A stretch of DNA of 64,000 nucleotides, taken from contig CBDCWO010000006.1 in the NCBI GenBank assembly GCA_965223405.1, forward strand, positions 4,774,001 through 4,838,000, in the 5' to 3' direction. A program made the position numbers and the translations under genes. Source of the DNA: CBDCWO01 sp965223405. Lineage in GTDB: Bacteria > Bacteroidota > Bacteroidia > Chitinophagales > Saprospiraceae. Under the pieces are notes generated by a model. That model was not told the DNA's origin. It saw only the letters and a program-made list of their open reading frames with translations, and searched no databases. The stretch's first letter is position 1; every line of letters starts with the position of its first letter. Below, piece after piece: positions 1 through 9,979 of the stretch.

Positions 1-661
1 GGGTGAAAACGGGCGATGTATAATCTGTAACCAAATAATCTTCGGGACTCACTCTATGGATGCGCATATCTTTCAAAACTTGAATTGCACCCGTACTTAC
101 TCTCCCGGTACCCGTAAGAACAATTCTGACTTTGGGTATTGATATTTTTTTAAAATTGCTTTTTGCTTCGGAGTAATCTTGGCATTTATACAGCCTGGGC
201 AAGTTGAACGAATTGGTTCTTTGACCAAAGGCCCAAATTCCATTATAGGCGCCGACCATGCCCGCAAAGTGCCCAAAAGCAATCAAACGTTGGTTATATT
301 CATCAGTGAGAACTTCATAGTCTATTAAAGTGATTTTCTTTACCAAAATTGCACGCAACAAATCCCTGTTGTACGCTTGTTCTTTGATGGTATGAGAAAA
401 AAACATATAGGTTTTACCATCAATAAGTTGTGAGATAGGTACTTCCTTGATGCCTAATAACAAATCACACTTGCTTACATCTTCACAAACTTCTATACCG
501 GCAGCAAGATATTCATTGTTGCTAAAACAGCGATTTTCTGCGGATTGTATAAAAATCCGGATCCCAAATTTGCTTTGGGCTTTCCGGCATTGCGTAGGTG
601 TCATTGCAACACGGCTATCCGGGGGGATTTTTCCTTCTTTGATAATACCTACTGAAAGCAT
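1..661 (-). CDS. Saccharopine/lysine dehydrogenase-like protein, partial (C-terminus outside window)
   Basis: Reading the minus strand from an ATG at 661 gives an open frame of about 220 codons that runs off the left edge. It begins MLSVGIIKEGKIPPDSRVA and continues with MTPTQC, GHFAGMVGAYNG and a glycine-rich turn VLTGTGRVSTGA. This is the N-terminal AlaDH/PNT-type domain of NAD(P)-dependent lysine-forming saccharopine dehydrogenases and their bacterial relatives; the GTGRVSTGA segment should be the start of the nucleotide-binding fold. The frame stays open upstream of the ATG, but the family N-terminus (GIIKEGK.PPD.RV) fits this start. An IS element begins about 60 bp upstream, so the native promoter may be displaced. 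Whether the enzyme makes saccharopine, lysine or alanine cannot be told from the visible part. Confidence 0.72.
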   Translation of the reverse strand, partial: MLSVGIIKEGKIPPDSRVAMTPTQCRKAQSKFGIRIFIQSAENRCFSNNEYLAAGIEVCEDVSKCDLLLGIKEVPISQLIDGKTYMFFSHTIKEQAYNRDLLRAILVKKITLIDYEVLTDEYNQRLIAFGHFAGMVGAYNGIWAFGQRTNSFNLPRLYKCQDYSEAKSNFKKISIPKVRIVLTGTGRVSTGAIQVLKDMRIHRVSPEDYLVTDYTSPVFT

Positions 662-720
662 GATTATTTTGGTTATAGGCAGGCTAATGTATGAGAAATT
701 CGGCAAGAAATTTAGAAATA

Positions 721-2540
721 AAGTTTGAGTTTACTCCGAAAACTCCTTTTTCATGATTTCAACATATTTTTTACTCCTGAAGGAAGTTTTCAGAATGTTA
801 ACTTGTGATTTGCAATGGGAGTATTCATGATGCATCGTAGTAGCCAATGAAAGAATATTAGGGTATTTCTCCCTATTTTTTCCGTAATTCTTACAACATT
901 TACCCATAATGCTCGTGACAGGACATACCAATGGCATTTAACTAATCCCCGATATATGATTTTGTTCCTTTTTTTTAGTCTGTGAAAGCATTGATGGATG
1001 GTTGATTCTGCTGTTGCTCTTAGATTGTAACTTTCCTGATTGACTTGCTCTTGTATTCGTTGGTGTTGTATGTAATTGTCGATTTGTTCTTCTGTCATAT
1101 ATCTTTTGTTTCCACCTACTGTATGGATAACATGCTTTTGGGCTCGTTCTGAATAATGTACTTCTAGGTGCTCGCCACTCTGTCTATCGAAAACTTCCAG
1201 ATTTCCCTGTTCGTCTTTCTCCATTTGATATGATAAACTTCTGCCTTTCATCTTTGCAATACTCCATTGGGGTCGTTGTTCTTTAAGCATTTCTTCTCGA
1301 TTCGCAATGCTGTCATAGCCTCCATCTGTTATTACTTCTTCTATCTTTTGGCCTTCATCGTGGGCTTGTTCCAGTATCTGTTGGCAGGTATCAACTGTTT
1401 TTATTAAAAATGCATCTTCGCTTACATTTGCTTTAACTACTTCAACATCTAATATTAAATGTACATCCTCCTGGGGATCACAACTTTCTGTCACATTGGA
1501 ATGGTATCCTGTTACTGTTTGTTTGCTTGCTCCTTGTCCTTTGGTACGATAAGCTGCATCCGGATCATGGATAGATTGTACGCTGGATGATGGAATATCT
1601 TTAGGCTGCTTGAGTACTACTTTCTGATCGCTGCCACCTGGGCTATCATCGTTTTCATCATTGTCCTTTTGCTCATATTGCTCTTCATAGATGCGTTTTA
1701 ATAAAACATATGATTCCTCCACACTTCCTTTTCCATGCTCTAGTAGTACTCCTATTATCTGACCCATGCTGACAAGCATCTCCTTCTTCTGATGAGCATT
1801 CAATGGATAAGTGAGATTGGAAGTACTCTTTGTTTGTAATGCTTCCAATATCTCATAACTAGAAGCATCCATGTGTGTCCTCATTTCATTGAGTGGCTTG
1901 CCACTCACATACTTCCTCACTGCTTCAACTATTAAGTGCAACCTGTTGGACTTGGCTATGTTACTATTGATTAGCTTGGAATCAAGGCGTATCTTCTTGC
2001 CACTCACTCCGTGAATAGCCACTTGATCAGTTGTAATTTTTATAAACACCTCTTTCATTAAGTCCCGTTGATGATCCTCATAATACTCTCCCAACAATCT
2101 TCTGAACTCATAATAGGTCGATTCCGCAGGTACATCATCATCCATATTGTACAATCCTAATGATCGCATTACCATTATATTGAACCGGCATTCTGTATAT
2201 AATTGCTCATCACTCCACCCATTTCCTTCCTTTAATATCATCATTCCTATAAGAATGCGTATGCAGGCATTAGGCCGCCCCATCCTCTCATGATATAATT
2301 CTGAAAACAAAGATTCATCAATACGACTCACCACCTCTTTGTAAAAAACATTATGCCATGAATGCGGTGATTCCAGTAGCTTTTGCTTCCTCCCACAAAG
2401 ATGGGTTGAAATATCTTTGAACAGATCGCCTTGACTATTTTTGCTAGGTTTAAACATTTACAAAAATAATAATATGTCCCCTCTTATCAAAATATTAACC
2501 AAAGTACCGTTTAGAGACTTTCCGGAGTGAACTCAAGTTT
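721..2540 (-). mobile_element. IS1182-family insertion sequence
   Basis: About 1.82 kb bounded by imperfect terminal inverted repeats. The left end (727-746) reads GAGTTTACTCCGAAAACTCC; the right end (2515-2534), read on the minus strand, is GAGTTCACTCCGGAAAGTCT. Including the outer bases, 20 of 26 positions match between 721-746 and 2515-2540. The element holds one transposase gene (790-2457) that looks intact. I could not find a convincing target-site duplication. It sits between the start of the saccharopine-dehydrogenase-like gene and the end of the decarboxylase-fold gene, with no interrupted ORF visible on either side. Confidence 0.85.
790..2457 (-). CDS. IS1182-family DDE transposase
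   Basis: A 555-residue transposase that moves the surrounding element by cut-and-paste chemistry. The N-terminal helical part (residues about 30-130, with RIDESLFSELYHERMGRPN) is typical of the IS1182/IS5-like group. A DDE triad is readable: D159 in KIRLDSKLINSN, D378 in VITDGGYDS, and E484 in RATAESTIHQC. A low-complexity acidic insert lies at about residues 255-285. The start is the ATG at 2457, with an A-rich upstream region; the frame has no internal stop, so the gene looks functional. It is the only gene in the element. The terminal repeats lie 44 to 83 bp outside it. Confidence 0.93.
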   Translation of the reverse strand: MFKPSKNSQGDLFKDISTHLCGRKQKLLESPHSWHNVFYKEVVSRIDESLFSELYHERMGRPNACIRILIGMMILKEGNGWSDEQLYTECRFNIMVMRSLGLYNMDDDVPAESTYYEFRRLLGEYYEDHQRDLMKEVFIKITTDQVAIHGVSGKKIRLDSKLINSNIAKSNRLHLIVEAVRKYVSGKPLNEMRTHMDASSYEILEALQTKSTSNLTYPLNAHQKKEMLVSMGQIIGVLLEHGKGSVEESYVLLKRIYEEQYEQKDNDENDDSPGGSDQKVVLKQPKDIPSSSVQSIHDPDAAYRTKGQGASKQTVTGYHSNVTESCDPQEDVHLILDVEVVKANVSEDAFLIKTVDTCQQILEQAHDEGQKIEEVITDGGYDSIANREEMLKEQRPQWSIAKMKGRSLSYQMEKDEQGNLEVFDRQSGEHLEVHYSERAQKHVIHTVGGNKRYMTEEQIDNYIQHQRIQEQVNQESYNLRATAESTIHQCFHRLKKRNKIIYRGLVKCHWYVLSRALWVNVVRITEKIGRNTLIFFHWLLRCIMNTPIANHKLTF

Positions 2541-2621
2541 AGATCTTTAAACAACTTCAATAACTTTAAATGTAATCCAGAAAAGTGAATAAAGTATCTT
2601 AAGCTGCAGTAATGGGATATC

Positions 2622-3668
2622 CTAGCCAACATAGATTTCGTGACCTGGATTCCATACCATGTCCACCAGGCACCAGAATGGTTTTTTTACTAAAAACTTC
2701 TTAGGTAAACCCAGTTCTTCACAAATAGGAAATGAAGCAAAGTCCTCAAACTCAAATTCATATTCACCGGGCATCCACCAACCTTTGTAAAATTTTGAGA
2801 TAACTCCAGGACAATCAATTATGCCTTGATAACAAGCGGTGTAGGGATTTGCCGCATCTCTAAACTGTTTAAGAAAAACCAGATCAACACGTTTATGCAT
2901 CAAATCATCCAACTCCTTGATAATGAAAGGCAATCCGATGCGTTCTTGGGCATCCGGAATTCTTTTAAAAGTATCTTTTATGGCATCCCAGGCATCATTA
3001 TGGTTATTCCATTCCCCAGGCTGAAATCCATCATGATCGTTAACTTTTTTCACATTTAACCAGGGCTGATAAGTTCCATATTGCGGATCTTCATGACTAA
3101 ACTTCTTAAACCCGAAAGCATCCACTGAAAACTCATTGGCTTGGTGTGGATCTTCAGGTAAGTTTACCCAAGCTTGAGATTTTGGAAACCCGATTTGTTC
3201 TCTGCCGGTGATAAGATTAAAAAAGTTATCCAGCAAAATATAGGGAATAAACATAGTCATTCTTTGGGCTACCCATTGTCCTCGATTATTCTGCGTGCAT
3301 TCGGCCATTGGGATGAAGATTTGAAATGCCTTTTCACTGGCTAATCCTGGTTTGGGATAATCTTTTTGTGCTTTATATCCTCGGCGAATATGAGATATGA
3401 CGGCAATGAGGTAGTCCGTCAAAGCGAAATAGCGAACTGAATCATCCTTGATTACCGCATTTAATCTTTGGTCGATAACCTTTTGAAGTTTATTATAATC
3501 TCCTTGCATTTGGAAATTATACATTAACATATCCGCAGTAATCCCAGGGAGCGGAATGTCGATCTCATTTGGAAATTCGATATATTTGGGATAGGGTCTA
3601 TGATTGGCTGCCGGAATGTCCTTAATACCAAGTAGAGATTTTAAAAAACGGATAATTGCTTTCCACAT
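2622..3668 (-). CDS. Acetoacetate decarboxylase-fold protein
   Basis: A 348-residue protein of the acetoacetate decarboxylase (ADC) superfamily. The key evidence is the segment NLITGREQIGFPKSQAW (residues about 152-168), which matches the ADC signature GRE..GFPKK around the Schiff-base lysine, here K163. The neighbouring lysine that tunes the active site in classical ADC is a serine (S164), so simple acetoacetate decarboxylation is doubtful. ADC-fold relatives also act as aldolase-dehydratases or hydratases. No signal peptide or membrane segment is clear, apart from a hydrophobic N-terminal helix (WKAIIRFLKSLLGI). It is the last gene of the operon that starts at 12321, 32 bp after the kinase-cyclase gene. 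The natural substrate is unknown; the two FAD oxidoreductases upstream suggest work on a polyketide, terpenoid or lipid-like compound. Confidence 0.7.
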   Translation of the reverse strand: MWKAIIRFLKSLLGIKDIPAANHRPYPKYIEFPNEIDIPLPGITADMLMYNFQMQGDYNKLQKVIDQRLNAVIKDDSVRYFALTDYLIAVISHIRRGYKAQKDYPKPGLASEKAFQIFIPMAECTQNNRGQWVAQRMTMFIPYILLDNFFNLITGREQIGFPKSQAWVNLPEDPHQANEFSVDAFGFKKFSHEDPQYGTYQPWLNVKKVNDHDGFQPGEWNNHNDAWDAIKDTFKRIPDAQERIGLPFIIKELDDLMHKRVDLVFLKQFRDAANPYTACYQGIIDCPGVISKFYKGWWMPGEYEFEFEDFASFPICEELGLPKKFLVKKPFWCLVDMVWNPGHEIYVG

Positions 3669-3700
3669 AATTAATGGGCGTTTGAGGTTATGTAATATGA

Positions 3701-6700
3701 CTATGATTTATATCCTTTGACAAAATACATATCGATTTCTCCTTTGTTTTTTGCTGTGATCTTTCCCCTGTACTCACAAGTAAATTGATCTTTTACCAAT
3801 TGATAGGTTGATTCAGAAATATTGATTTCTCCAGGTTCACTACTGGCTTCCATCCGGGAGGCAATGTTTACCGAATCTCCCCAAATATCGTAGACAAATC
3901 TCTTTTTACCAACCACACCGGCAATTACCGGACCGGTGTGCAGACCAATCCGGATCAACCATGGGGTTTTTCCAATCTCTCTTCGACTCTCATTCCACTT
4001 ATTTATAAATTTTTGAATGGAAATTGCGGTACGTAATCCATCTACTGCGTGCGTAAAATTCTCAACAGGTATACCGCCTGCACACATATAGGAATCCCCA
4101 ATGGTCTTGATCCTTTCCATGCCATTCTGGCTTGAGATTTCATCAAAGGCCATAAAACAGATATTCAGATCATCGATTAGTTCTCGGGGAGATATCTTTT
4201 CGGTAATGCCCGTAAAACCCACGAAATCTGTAAATAAGGTAGTCACAGAATCAAAGGATTTGGGTTCGGAAAACCCTTTGGATTTTAGTTCATTGGCGGT
4301 ACTACGGGGCAAAATGTTATACAACAGCTCATCTGCTTTATTCTTTTCCAGTTCAATAATTTCCTTTTGCGATTCAATGGTCTGAGTCCTCTCAACTACC
4401 TTTGCTTCCAAATCGCGGTATAAAACGGCATTTTCCATGGAAATGGCGGTCTGAGCAGCCAATAGTTTCAAAATTTCTAAACGGTCTTGTGTAAATACCT
4501 CCGAACTTAAATTGTTTTCCAAATATATAATTCCGGTAATCTTATCCTGCAGGATAATGGGAACACATGCCAGTGAACGGATTTGGTTATGACGGATGTA
4601 TAAGGATTGATTAAATCGATCATCGACGATGGCGTCCGGTAAAACCAACGGTTCTCTTGTTCTCTCAACAAAATGTAAAATTTCAATAGGTATATTCTCC
4701 GGGGTTGCCGGAAGGTTTTGCAATACTTCGCTTTCCATACCGTGTACAGTTCCGGAAGCCTCTACTACAAATTTTTGATCCGGATCACTGGAAATTTGGA
4801 TTAAAAAACATTTTTCTGCTCCTGCTGCTTCGATAAGAATCCAAACTAACTTTTTTAATAACTTTTCAAGGACAACTTCTCCAGAGATAGCCGTGGTGGA
4901 TTTGGCTACACTTTGCCAGTCCAACAAATCACCTCCGGAAGCGAATGTAGTACTTCGCAACGTATCTAAGGTCAGCATTTTCTCATCCAATACACTAAAA
5001 AGTTCGGAAAAATCCGGAAATGCTGATTGCAACTGTCTTATTTTACCGAAAGCACCCCATTCTGAATACGCTTTAATTGCATCCTTAAGATAGGCTTTGG
5101 TGATTTTGAACCTATTCCTTTCATGGAAGAACATTGCGGCTCGTTCATTGGCAAGTGCTTCTTCCCGTATCATTTGATTAGTGGTTGCTGCTTGTATAGC
5201 CTGATCGTATAAAGACTCTGCTAAGGGATAATTATTATTTAAATAATGTTCCTTTTCTGCTTCGACCAACAAATGTTTGGAAGCGAAATTGGCAGGACAG
5301 TTAGAAGCCCAAACCGCCATCTTTTGCTGGTTTTGCTCTATTGTAGCAATTATTTCCTCCTTGTCATTCGAGTTCTCGGCAAAAGCGCTAATCAGGCATA
5401 GTGAATGATAGAAGTTTTGGTCAGCCAGGAAAAGGCACCCCTGCACAGCGTACGCTGTAGACTCTAAATTGGGGATTTGTTTTAAGGCAGATTGATAGTC
5501 ATAATTGAGATAATCCAAAATCAATTTGACCAAATAATAATTATGTTTAGGGAAATCCACATGTACCTGCTCAATTTTGCTTTCCAGTTCCAGATCAGAA
5601 TAGCCAAGTGCGGACATGGAAGCCAATTGATCGCTATCTCCTTTTAAAGCAGCCACATACTGCTGAGCTACAATTGGTGAATCGATGAAAATATCTTTCG
5701 TCTTTTCAAAAAATTGGATTACCGTTTTAGCATCTTCTTCTATTTTCGCCAGCGAAGTACCTATGAATAAATGGCCCCACAAATGGTGCAATCCACCATA
5801 AGCACCATAGATTAAATCTCCTGATTCGTAGGCCTTATCCATACCCTGTCGAGCCAATGGAAGTACCTCGCGGAGCGGCACCATCCAGGGTGCCACCATC
5901 TGACCATAAATGACATTGATTTTTGGAATGTTTCCTCGGTTGTCGAAGCGTTTGTTTAAATCATACGATAATTTACCGTATTCATATCCGGTTTTATAAT
6001 CTCCCATGGACCCTAAGACCACACCAAACCCTGAATAGGCCAGCTCACTAAGAGGACTATTTCCGTGCTTCAGTGATATTTTGATGATTTCTGTGATTAC
6101 CCAGGTCCAAACTAATTTGGTTTTATCTGTCATATAGGTGGGAGTGGAAGCAATAATGAATAAGGTCTGAATAATGTATTGCTCCGGATCCTGTAGAATG
6201 GGCAAATCTATCAATTCCGGGACAGATTTTCCATTTCGTAACGTATCCAACTCGGCCAAACTGGCCATTAATTCTTCACCTGAAACGGCAGAGGGTATAG
6301 TCGTGCCAAACAATTCCAGACCATTCTTACAGGTTTCCAATTCCTCCAGAAATTTTCCCTGAGTTTGATATAGCACCCCTTTAAGAATATAAACACGGGC
6401 TTTTTCTAATGAATTATTAGCATGGGTAATTAAGGTGTTCATGAGAGATTCTGAATCCTCATGATGTCCATCTAGATATTTACATTCTGCCTGCTCAATG
6501 AATATATCGTAAGCCATTGGATAGTATGTATCTGAATCCCAATACCCAGCCGATAACAATGCTTTAGCGTTATCAAAAAGGTCAGAGGCCGTATTATAAG
6601 CGAGAGAACTCTTCGCTCTTTTACCCGCTTGAATATTCATAGAAATTAGACGATCGATGATTTCCTGATCCTTTTCATACTTAATTCCAATATTTAAGTG

Positions 6701-8890
6701 ATTGACAACCTCAAAGATCTTTTGGTTGATTTGTTCCTCCGATAGATTTTCCAATAAATGGGTACCGATGGATAAATGAACTTTGCTCCGGGTTTTTTCA
6801 GGAATCAAGGTATAGCTGGCTTGTTGGAGGCGATCATGGAGGAATTGGTAACTTCCATTGAATTGGATAGGCAATTCTTCATCCATATCCATAATCCGAA
6901 ATGTGTCATCCAAAGGTGGAGTTAATCCTTCCTCTACTGAAGGACTCAACGCCTGAACGATTTCCCTCTTTGGTTGATTGGTCATATCTGACAACATGTC
7001 CAAATCAAACACATTTCCGATGCATGCGGCATATTTAAGAACCTCCTGGGTGTTTTGCGGTAATGTTTCAAGCTTTTGGATCATTAACTCGACTACATTA
7101 TCCGTAATATTTAATGCTTTGATCACTTCAATTTCCCATTGCCATTTCATTACTTGGCGATTATGCCTGATCAAATTATCATGATAAAGCTTCAATAAGA
7201 ACTGATTGGCAAAAAAAGGATTTCCATGGGTTTTTTCATACACGAGTTGTCCAAGTTCAGCACATTCTACCGGGTCTCCTTTTAAAGTCTCGAGTACCAT
7301 TTGATTGATATGTTCCAGCTTTAAAGGATTCAAAGAAATCTCTGTTAGGATATCCGGGATTGCCTTTATTTCTTTAATTGAACTGGTCAAAGGGTGAGAT
7401 TCGTCTACTTCATTATCGCGGTAAGCTCCGATAAGAAGGCAATGATTGATTTCGTGATCATTGATGATAGCACTTATCATATCCAAGCTGGCTGTGTCAC
7501 ACCATTGCAGATCATCAATAAAGATGATCAGCGGATGGTCAGGCCTTGCCAATAGTCTTAAAAACGATAGGAAAGTATCTATGAATCGAATTTTAGCTTC
7601 TAATGGTGGTAGAGAAGGGACTTCGAGAGGATCGCCAATTATCAATTTTAAATTGGGAACTAAGTCGCTGATTATCTTTCCGTTATTTCCCAATGTGCTC
7701 GTGATCTTGGTTTTCCAATTTTTAAAGCTTTCAGGGTTTTCCAATAATAACTGCTGAACCATTCCCCGAATGGCCTGTAAAAGTGCTGAGTAGGGAATGT
7801 TGCGTTGGAATTGATCAAATTTACCGGTAGTAAAAAATCCTTTGTTCCTGGTTAAAGGTTTATGAGTTTCATTTACCAAGGCGGTTTTACCAACTCCGGA
7901 GTACCCGGAAATTAATACATAGCGTAAGTCTCCTTGAGACGCTTGTTCATAGGCATTTAGAAGTACTTCAATTTCCAGTTTTCGACCATACAGGTTTTGG
8001 GGAAGATTGAATACCGGACTGAAATCCTTTTGGGCTATGGGGAATACCAATAATGATCCGAACTTATCTAGCAATTCAAGGCACTGTTCCAAATCATGCA
8101 TCAGTCCAAATGTAGATTGATATCTGGATTCGGCATTTTTAGCCATAAGTTTATCTACGATTTGTGCCAATGGGGGTTCGATTGAAGAAACATCAGGATT
8201 GATGGCCAGATGGGAATGGATCAAATGCAACGCATCTTCTCCGGTAAAAGGTAAATTACCGGTAAGTAATTCATAAAATATCACTCCTAAGGAGTACAAA
8301 TCGGATCGATAATCTAAGCTTCTGTTCATCCTTCCGGTCATTTCCGGAGCCAAATATTGCAAAGTACCCTCCAATTGAGTCGGTGCCTGAATGTTTTTTT
8401 TCTCTGAAGTTAATTTTGTAGCACTACTGAAATCGATCAGAGTTATTTCCCGGGTTTCCGGATTGATAATTATATTTTGAGGTTTAAGGTCTCGGTGAAT
8501 CAATTTATGTTCATGGACTTGACCAAGTATTTTGACCAGCTGAATTGCAACCGGTAGAAATTCTTTAGGGTTCCAGGGTTCACTCTTAAATTTGTTAAGT
8601 GGTATTCCGGGTACATAATTAAACAGGATGGCGGGTTTATTATTTATTTTTCCCTTTGCGACAGCTTGCCGCACCCCAGGGTAAATGGGATTTAGAGAAT
8701 ACTCATATTCCAGGTAAAATTTTCCAATATCCCGGTGGGTAGGGAATTCCTTTTCCAATACTTTCAAAACGTATTCTTGATAATCCCCGGTTAACCAATG
8801 TACTGAGGTGTGTTTTCCTTTGTGGAGAAGTTTTTTAGGAACTTTTTCGATTATTTCGAAACTTAAATTTAAGATTGGATTCATAGCCAT
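3701..8890 (-). CDS. Ser/Thr kinase - AAA ATPase - TPR-like - GAF - class III adenylate cyclase fusion
   Basis: A 1729-residue signalling protein. The kinase domain is at about 11-275: candidate ATP lysine K43 in YVLKVL, HRDLKPQN at 132-139, DFS at 153-155 in place of DFG, then APEMTGR. An AAA/STAND-type ATPase follows: YGRKLEIE at 301, Walker A GYSGVGKT at 329-336, Walker B IIFIDDLQWCD near 456. The middle (about 700-1300) is helical and TPR-like. A GAF domain lies at about 1335-1485, then a coiled coil, then a class III cyclase from 1527 to the end. Cyclase residues visible are metal ligands D1555 (LFTDF) and D1599 (IGDSY), purine-specifying K1595 and D1668 (the adenine type), and transition-state N1675 and R1679. 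This order is known from large cyanobacterial and myxobacterial kinases. It lies 3 bp after the upstream FAD enzyme gene, so it is co-transcribed with metabolic genes. The ligand sensed is unknown. Confidence 0.92.
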   Translation of the reverse strand: MAMNPILNLSFEIIEKVPKKLLHKGKHTSVHWLTGDYQEYVLKVLEKEFPTHRDIGKFYLEYEYSLNPIYPGVRQAVAKGKINNKPAILFNYVPGIPLNKFKSEPWNPKEFLPVAIQLVKILGQVHEHKLIHRDLKPQNIIINPETREITLIDFSSATKLTSEKKNIQAPTQLEGTLQYLAPEMTGRMNRSLDYRSDLYSLGVIFYELLTGNLPFTGEDALHLIHSHLAINPDVSSIEPPLAQIVDKLMAKNAESRYQSTFGLMHDLEQCLELLDKFGSLLVFPIAQKDFSPVFNLPQNLYGRKLEIEVLLNAYEQASQGDLRYVLISGYSGVGKTALVNETHKPLTRNKGFFTTGKFDQFQRNIPYSALLQAIRGMVQQLLLENPESFKNWKTKITSTLGNNGKIISDLVPNLKLIIGDPLEVPSLPPLEAKIRFIDTFLSFLRLLARPDHPLIIFIDDLQWCDTASLDMISAIINDHEINHCLLIGAYRDNEVDESHPLTSSIKEIKAIPDILTEISLNPLKLEHINQMVLETLKGDPVECAELGQLVYEKTHGNPFFANQFLLKLYHDNLIRHNRQVMKWQWEIEVIKALNITDNVVELMIQKLETLPQNTQEVLKYAACIGNVFDLDMLSDMTNQPKREIVQALSPSVEEGLTPPLDDTFRIMDMDEELPIQFNGSYQFLHDRLQQASYTLIPEKTRSKVHLSIGTHLLENLSEEQINQKIFEVVNHLNIGIKYEKDQEIIDRLISMNIQAGKRAKSSLAYNTASDLFDNAKALLSAGYWDSDTYYPMAYDIFIEQAECKYLDGHHEDSESLMNTLITHANNSLEKARVYILKGVLYQTQGKFLEELETCKNGLELFGTTIPSAVSGEELMASLAELDTLRNGKSVPELIDLPILQDPEQYIIQTLFIIASTPTYMTDKTKLVWTWVITEIIKISLKHGNSPLSELAYSGFGVVLGSMGDYKTGYEYGKLSYDLNKRFDNRGNIPKINVIYGQMVAPWMVPLREVLPLARQGMDKAYESGDLIYGAYGGLHHLWGHLFIGTSLAKIEEDAKTVIQFFEKTKDIFIDSPIVAQQYVAALKGDSDQLASMSALGYSDLELESKIEQVHVDFPKHNYYLVKLILDYLNYDYQSALKQIPNLESTAYAVQGCLFLADQNFYHSLCLISAFAENSNDKEEIIATIEQNQQKMAVWASNCPANFASKHLLVEAEKEHYLNNNYPLAESLYDQAIQAATTNQMIREEALANERAAMFFHERNRFKITKAYLKDAIKAYSEWGAFGKIRQLQSAFPDFSELFSVLDEKMLTLDTLRSTTFASGGDLLDWQSVAKSTTAISGEVVLEKLLKKLVWILIEAAGAEKCFLIQISSDPDQKFVVEASGTVHGMESEVLQNLPATPENIPIEILHFVERTREPLVLPDAIVDDRFNQSLYIRHNQIRSLACVPIILQDKITGIIYLENNLSSEVFTQDRLEILKLLAAQTAISMENAVLYRDLEAKVVERTQTIESQKEIIELEKNKADELLYNILPRSTANELKSKGFSEPKSFDSVTTLFTDFVGFTGITEKISPRELIDDLNICFMAFDEISSQNGMERIKTIGDSYMCAGGIPVENFTHAVDGLRTAISIQKFINKWNESRREIGKTPWLIRIGLHTGPVIAGVVGKKRFVYDIWGDSVNIASRMEASSEPGEINISESTYQLVKDQFTCEYRGKITAKNKGEIDMYFVKGYKS

Positions 8891-8893
8891 TAT

Positions 8894-9979
8894 TCAGAGA
8901 ATTCCTGTATATCGATTTTTAATTGATCTCTTAATAAATGGGTAGAGTATTTGGTGGATAGGGGTGAAATGATAGGCTTTATTCATAAAAGTGCCGGGAT
9001 TTTGATTTTTTCTGATCCAGCGAACCATCCATTTGTATCCACCGTAGAAATTACCTACTTTTTCGAACAGGTATCTATTTACTAATCCCGCTTTTTGTGC
9101 GGATAAAAATTGTCTCTTTGCCTCCAGATTGTAATTGAGACCATTAGCCCAGCAGTCTGCTGCTAAAACTCCGGAGCGAATTGCACTTCGAATACCAAAG
9201 CCAAATAAAAAGTCCTGCAGACCACCAGCCTCGCCGACATGGATTTTTGGATTCATATGATGGTCATTCGTAGCAAAAGAACCCACTCCCCCTACTTCTC
9301 TCACATCACTCATCTTTATGGGAAAATGCTTTAATACAGAGTTTTTTGCATATTCAAATTGAGCACGAAGCAGATGAAATTTATCAAATAATACGGTGCA
9401 AAGGCATCCATATCCTTTCGAAATGAGCAAATAGGCATATCCCTTATAAGCAGCCTTATTATCTACAACCGCAACCGCAATATCCTCATGATCTGTAGTA
9501 AATTTTACTCCTAGGTCAACCGCAAAAAGTTTCTTTGAGTTAGGACCTGTTGCAATTATGTCGGCATCATCAGCCTTTATTTTGGTTCCAAAATAAACCG
9601 GGATCTTCAGGTTTAGTACTTGACGGTATAAGCTCTGATCCAGTGTGTCCTTATCAGGTCCCCTTTTCACCAGATAACACAGCGGCCTAGAGGAGGCTAT
9701 GGGATAGATCGTTTTTCCATTTGCCAGCAAATAAAGAGGAGGCAATGGGGTGGGAGGGTTTAAACTCATATCCAGTCCAGCAGCTTCAATTTCTTTGATT
9801 ATATCCTGACGGGAGGTCCAATTTTCCAGACCTTGCAAATCACCTTTAAATCGCCCTCCAATGACATTTCTCTTTTCATAGATCCGAGCCTGATAGCCTA
9901 ACTTCTGCAGACAAATTGCTGTAGTCATTCCGGAAATTCCCGCTCCGGCTATCGTAACATGTTTTCGCATATTTTTCAT
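8894..9979 (-). CDS. FAD-dependent oxidoreductase, geranylgeranyl reductase-like
   Basis: About 361 residues. The N-terminus has a dinucleotide-binding motif (VTIAGAGISGMTTA) followed by a second glycine-rich stretch (IYEKRNVIGGR), and the C-terminal half has the FAD-contacting segment VGEAGGLQDFLFGFGIRSA, typical of the geranylgeranyl reductase/halogenase (GR2) group. These enzymes reduce or oxidise isoprenoid or other hydrophobic substrates. The frame can be opened three bases earlier at a TTG, but the ATG at 9979 shares its first base with the stop of the upstream gene (TGATG), which favours translational coupling; a further ATG at 9970 is also possible. It sits between the 780-residue FAD protein and the kinase-cyclase gene. 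The substrate cannot be named from sequence. Confidence 0.78.
   Translation of the reverse strand: MKNMRKHVTIAGAGISGMTTAICLQKLGYQARIYEKRNVIGGRFKGDLQGLENWTSRQDIIKEIEAAGLDMSLNPPTPLPPLYLLANGKTIYPIASSRPLCYLVKRGPDKDTLDQSLYRQVLNLKIPVYFGTKIKADDADIIATGPNSKKLFAVDLGVKFTTDHEDIAVAVVDNKAAYKGYAYLLISKGYGCLCTVLFDKFHLLRAQFEYAKNSVLKHFPIKMSDVREVGGVGSFATNDHHMNPKIHVGEAGGLQDFLFGFGIRSAIRSGVLAADCWANGLNYNLEAKRQFLSAQKAGLVNRYLFEKVGNFYGGYKWMVRWIRKNQNPGTFMNKAYHFTPIHQILYPFIKRSIKNRYTGIL

Noticed and set aside
2622..3668. Classical acetoacetate decarboxylase linked to tyrosine breakdown
   Set aside because: The gene is 23 kb away in a different operon and the second active-site lysine is Ser, so a link to acetoacetate from fumarylacetoacetate is not supported.
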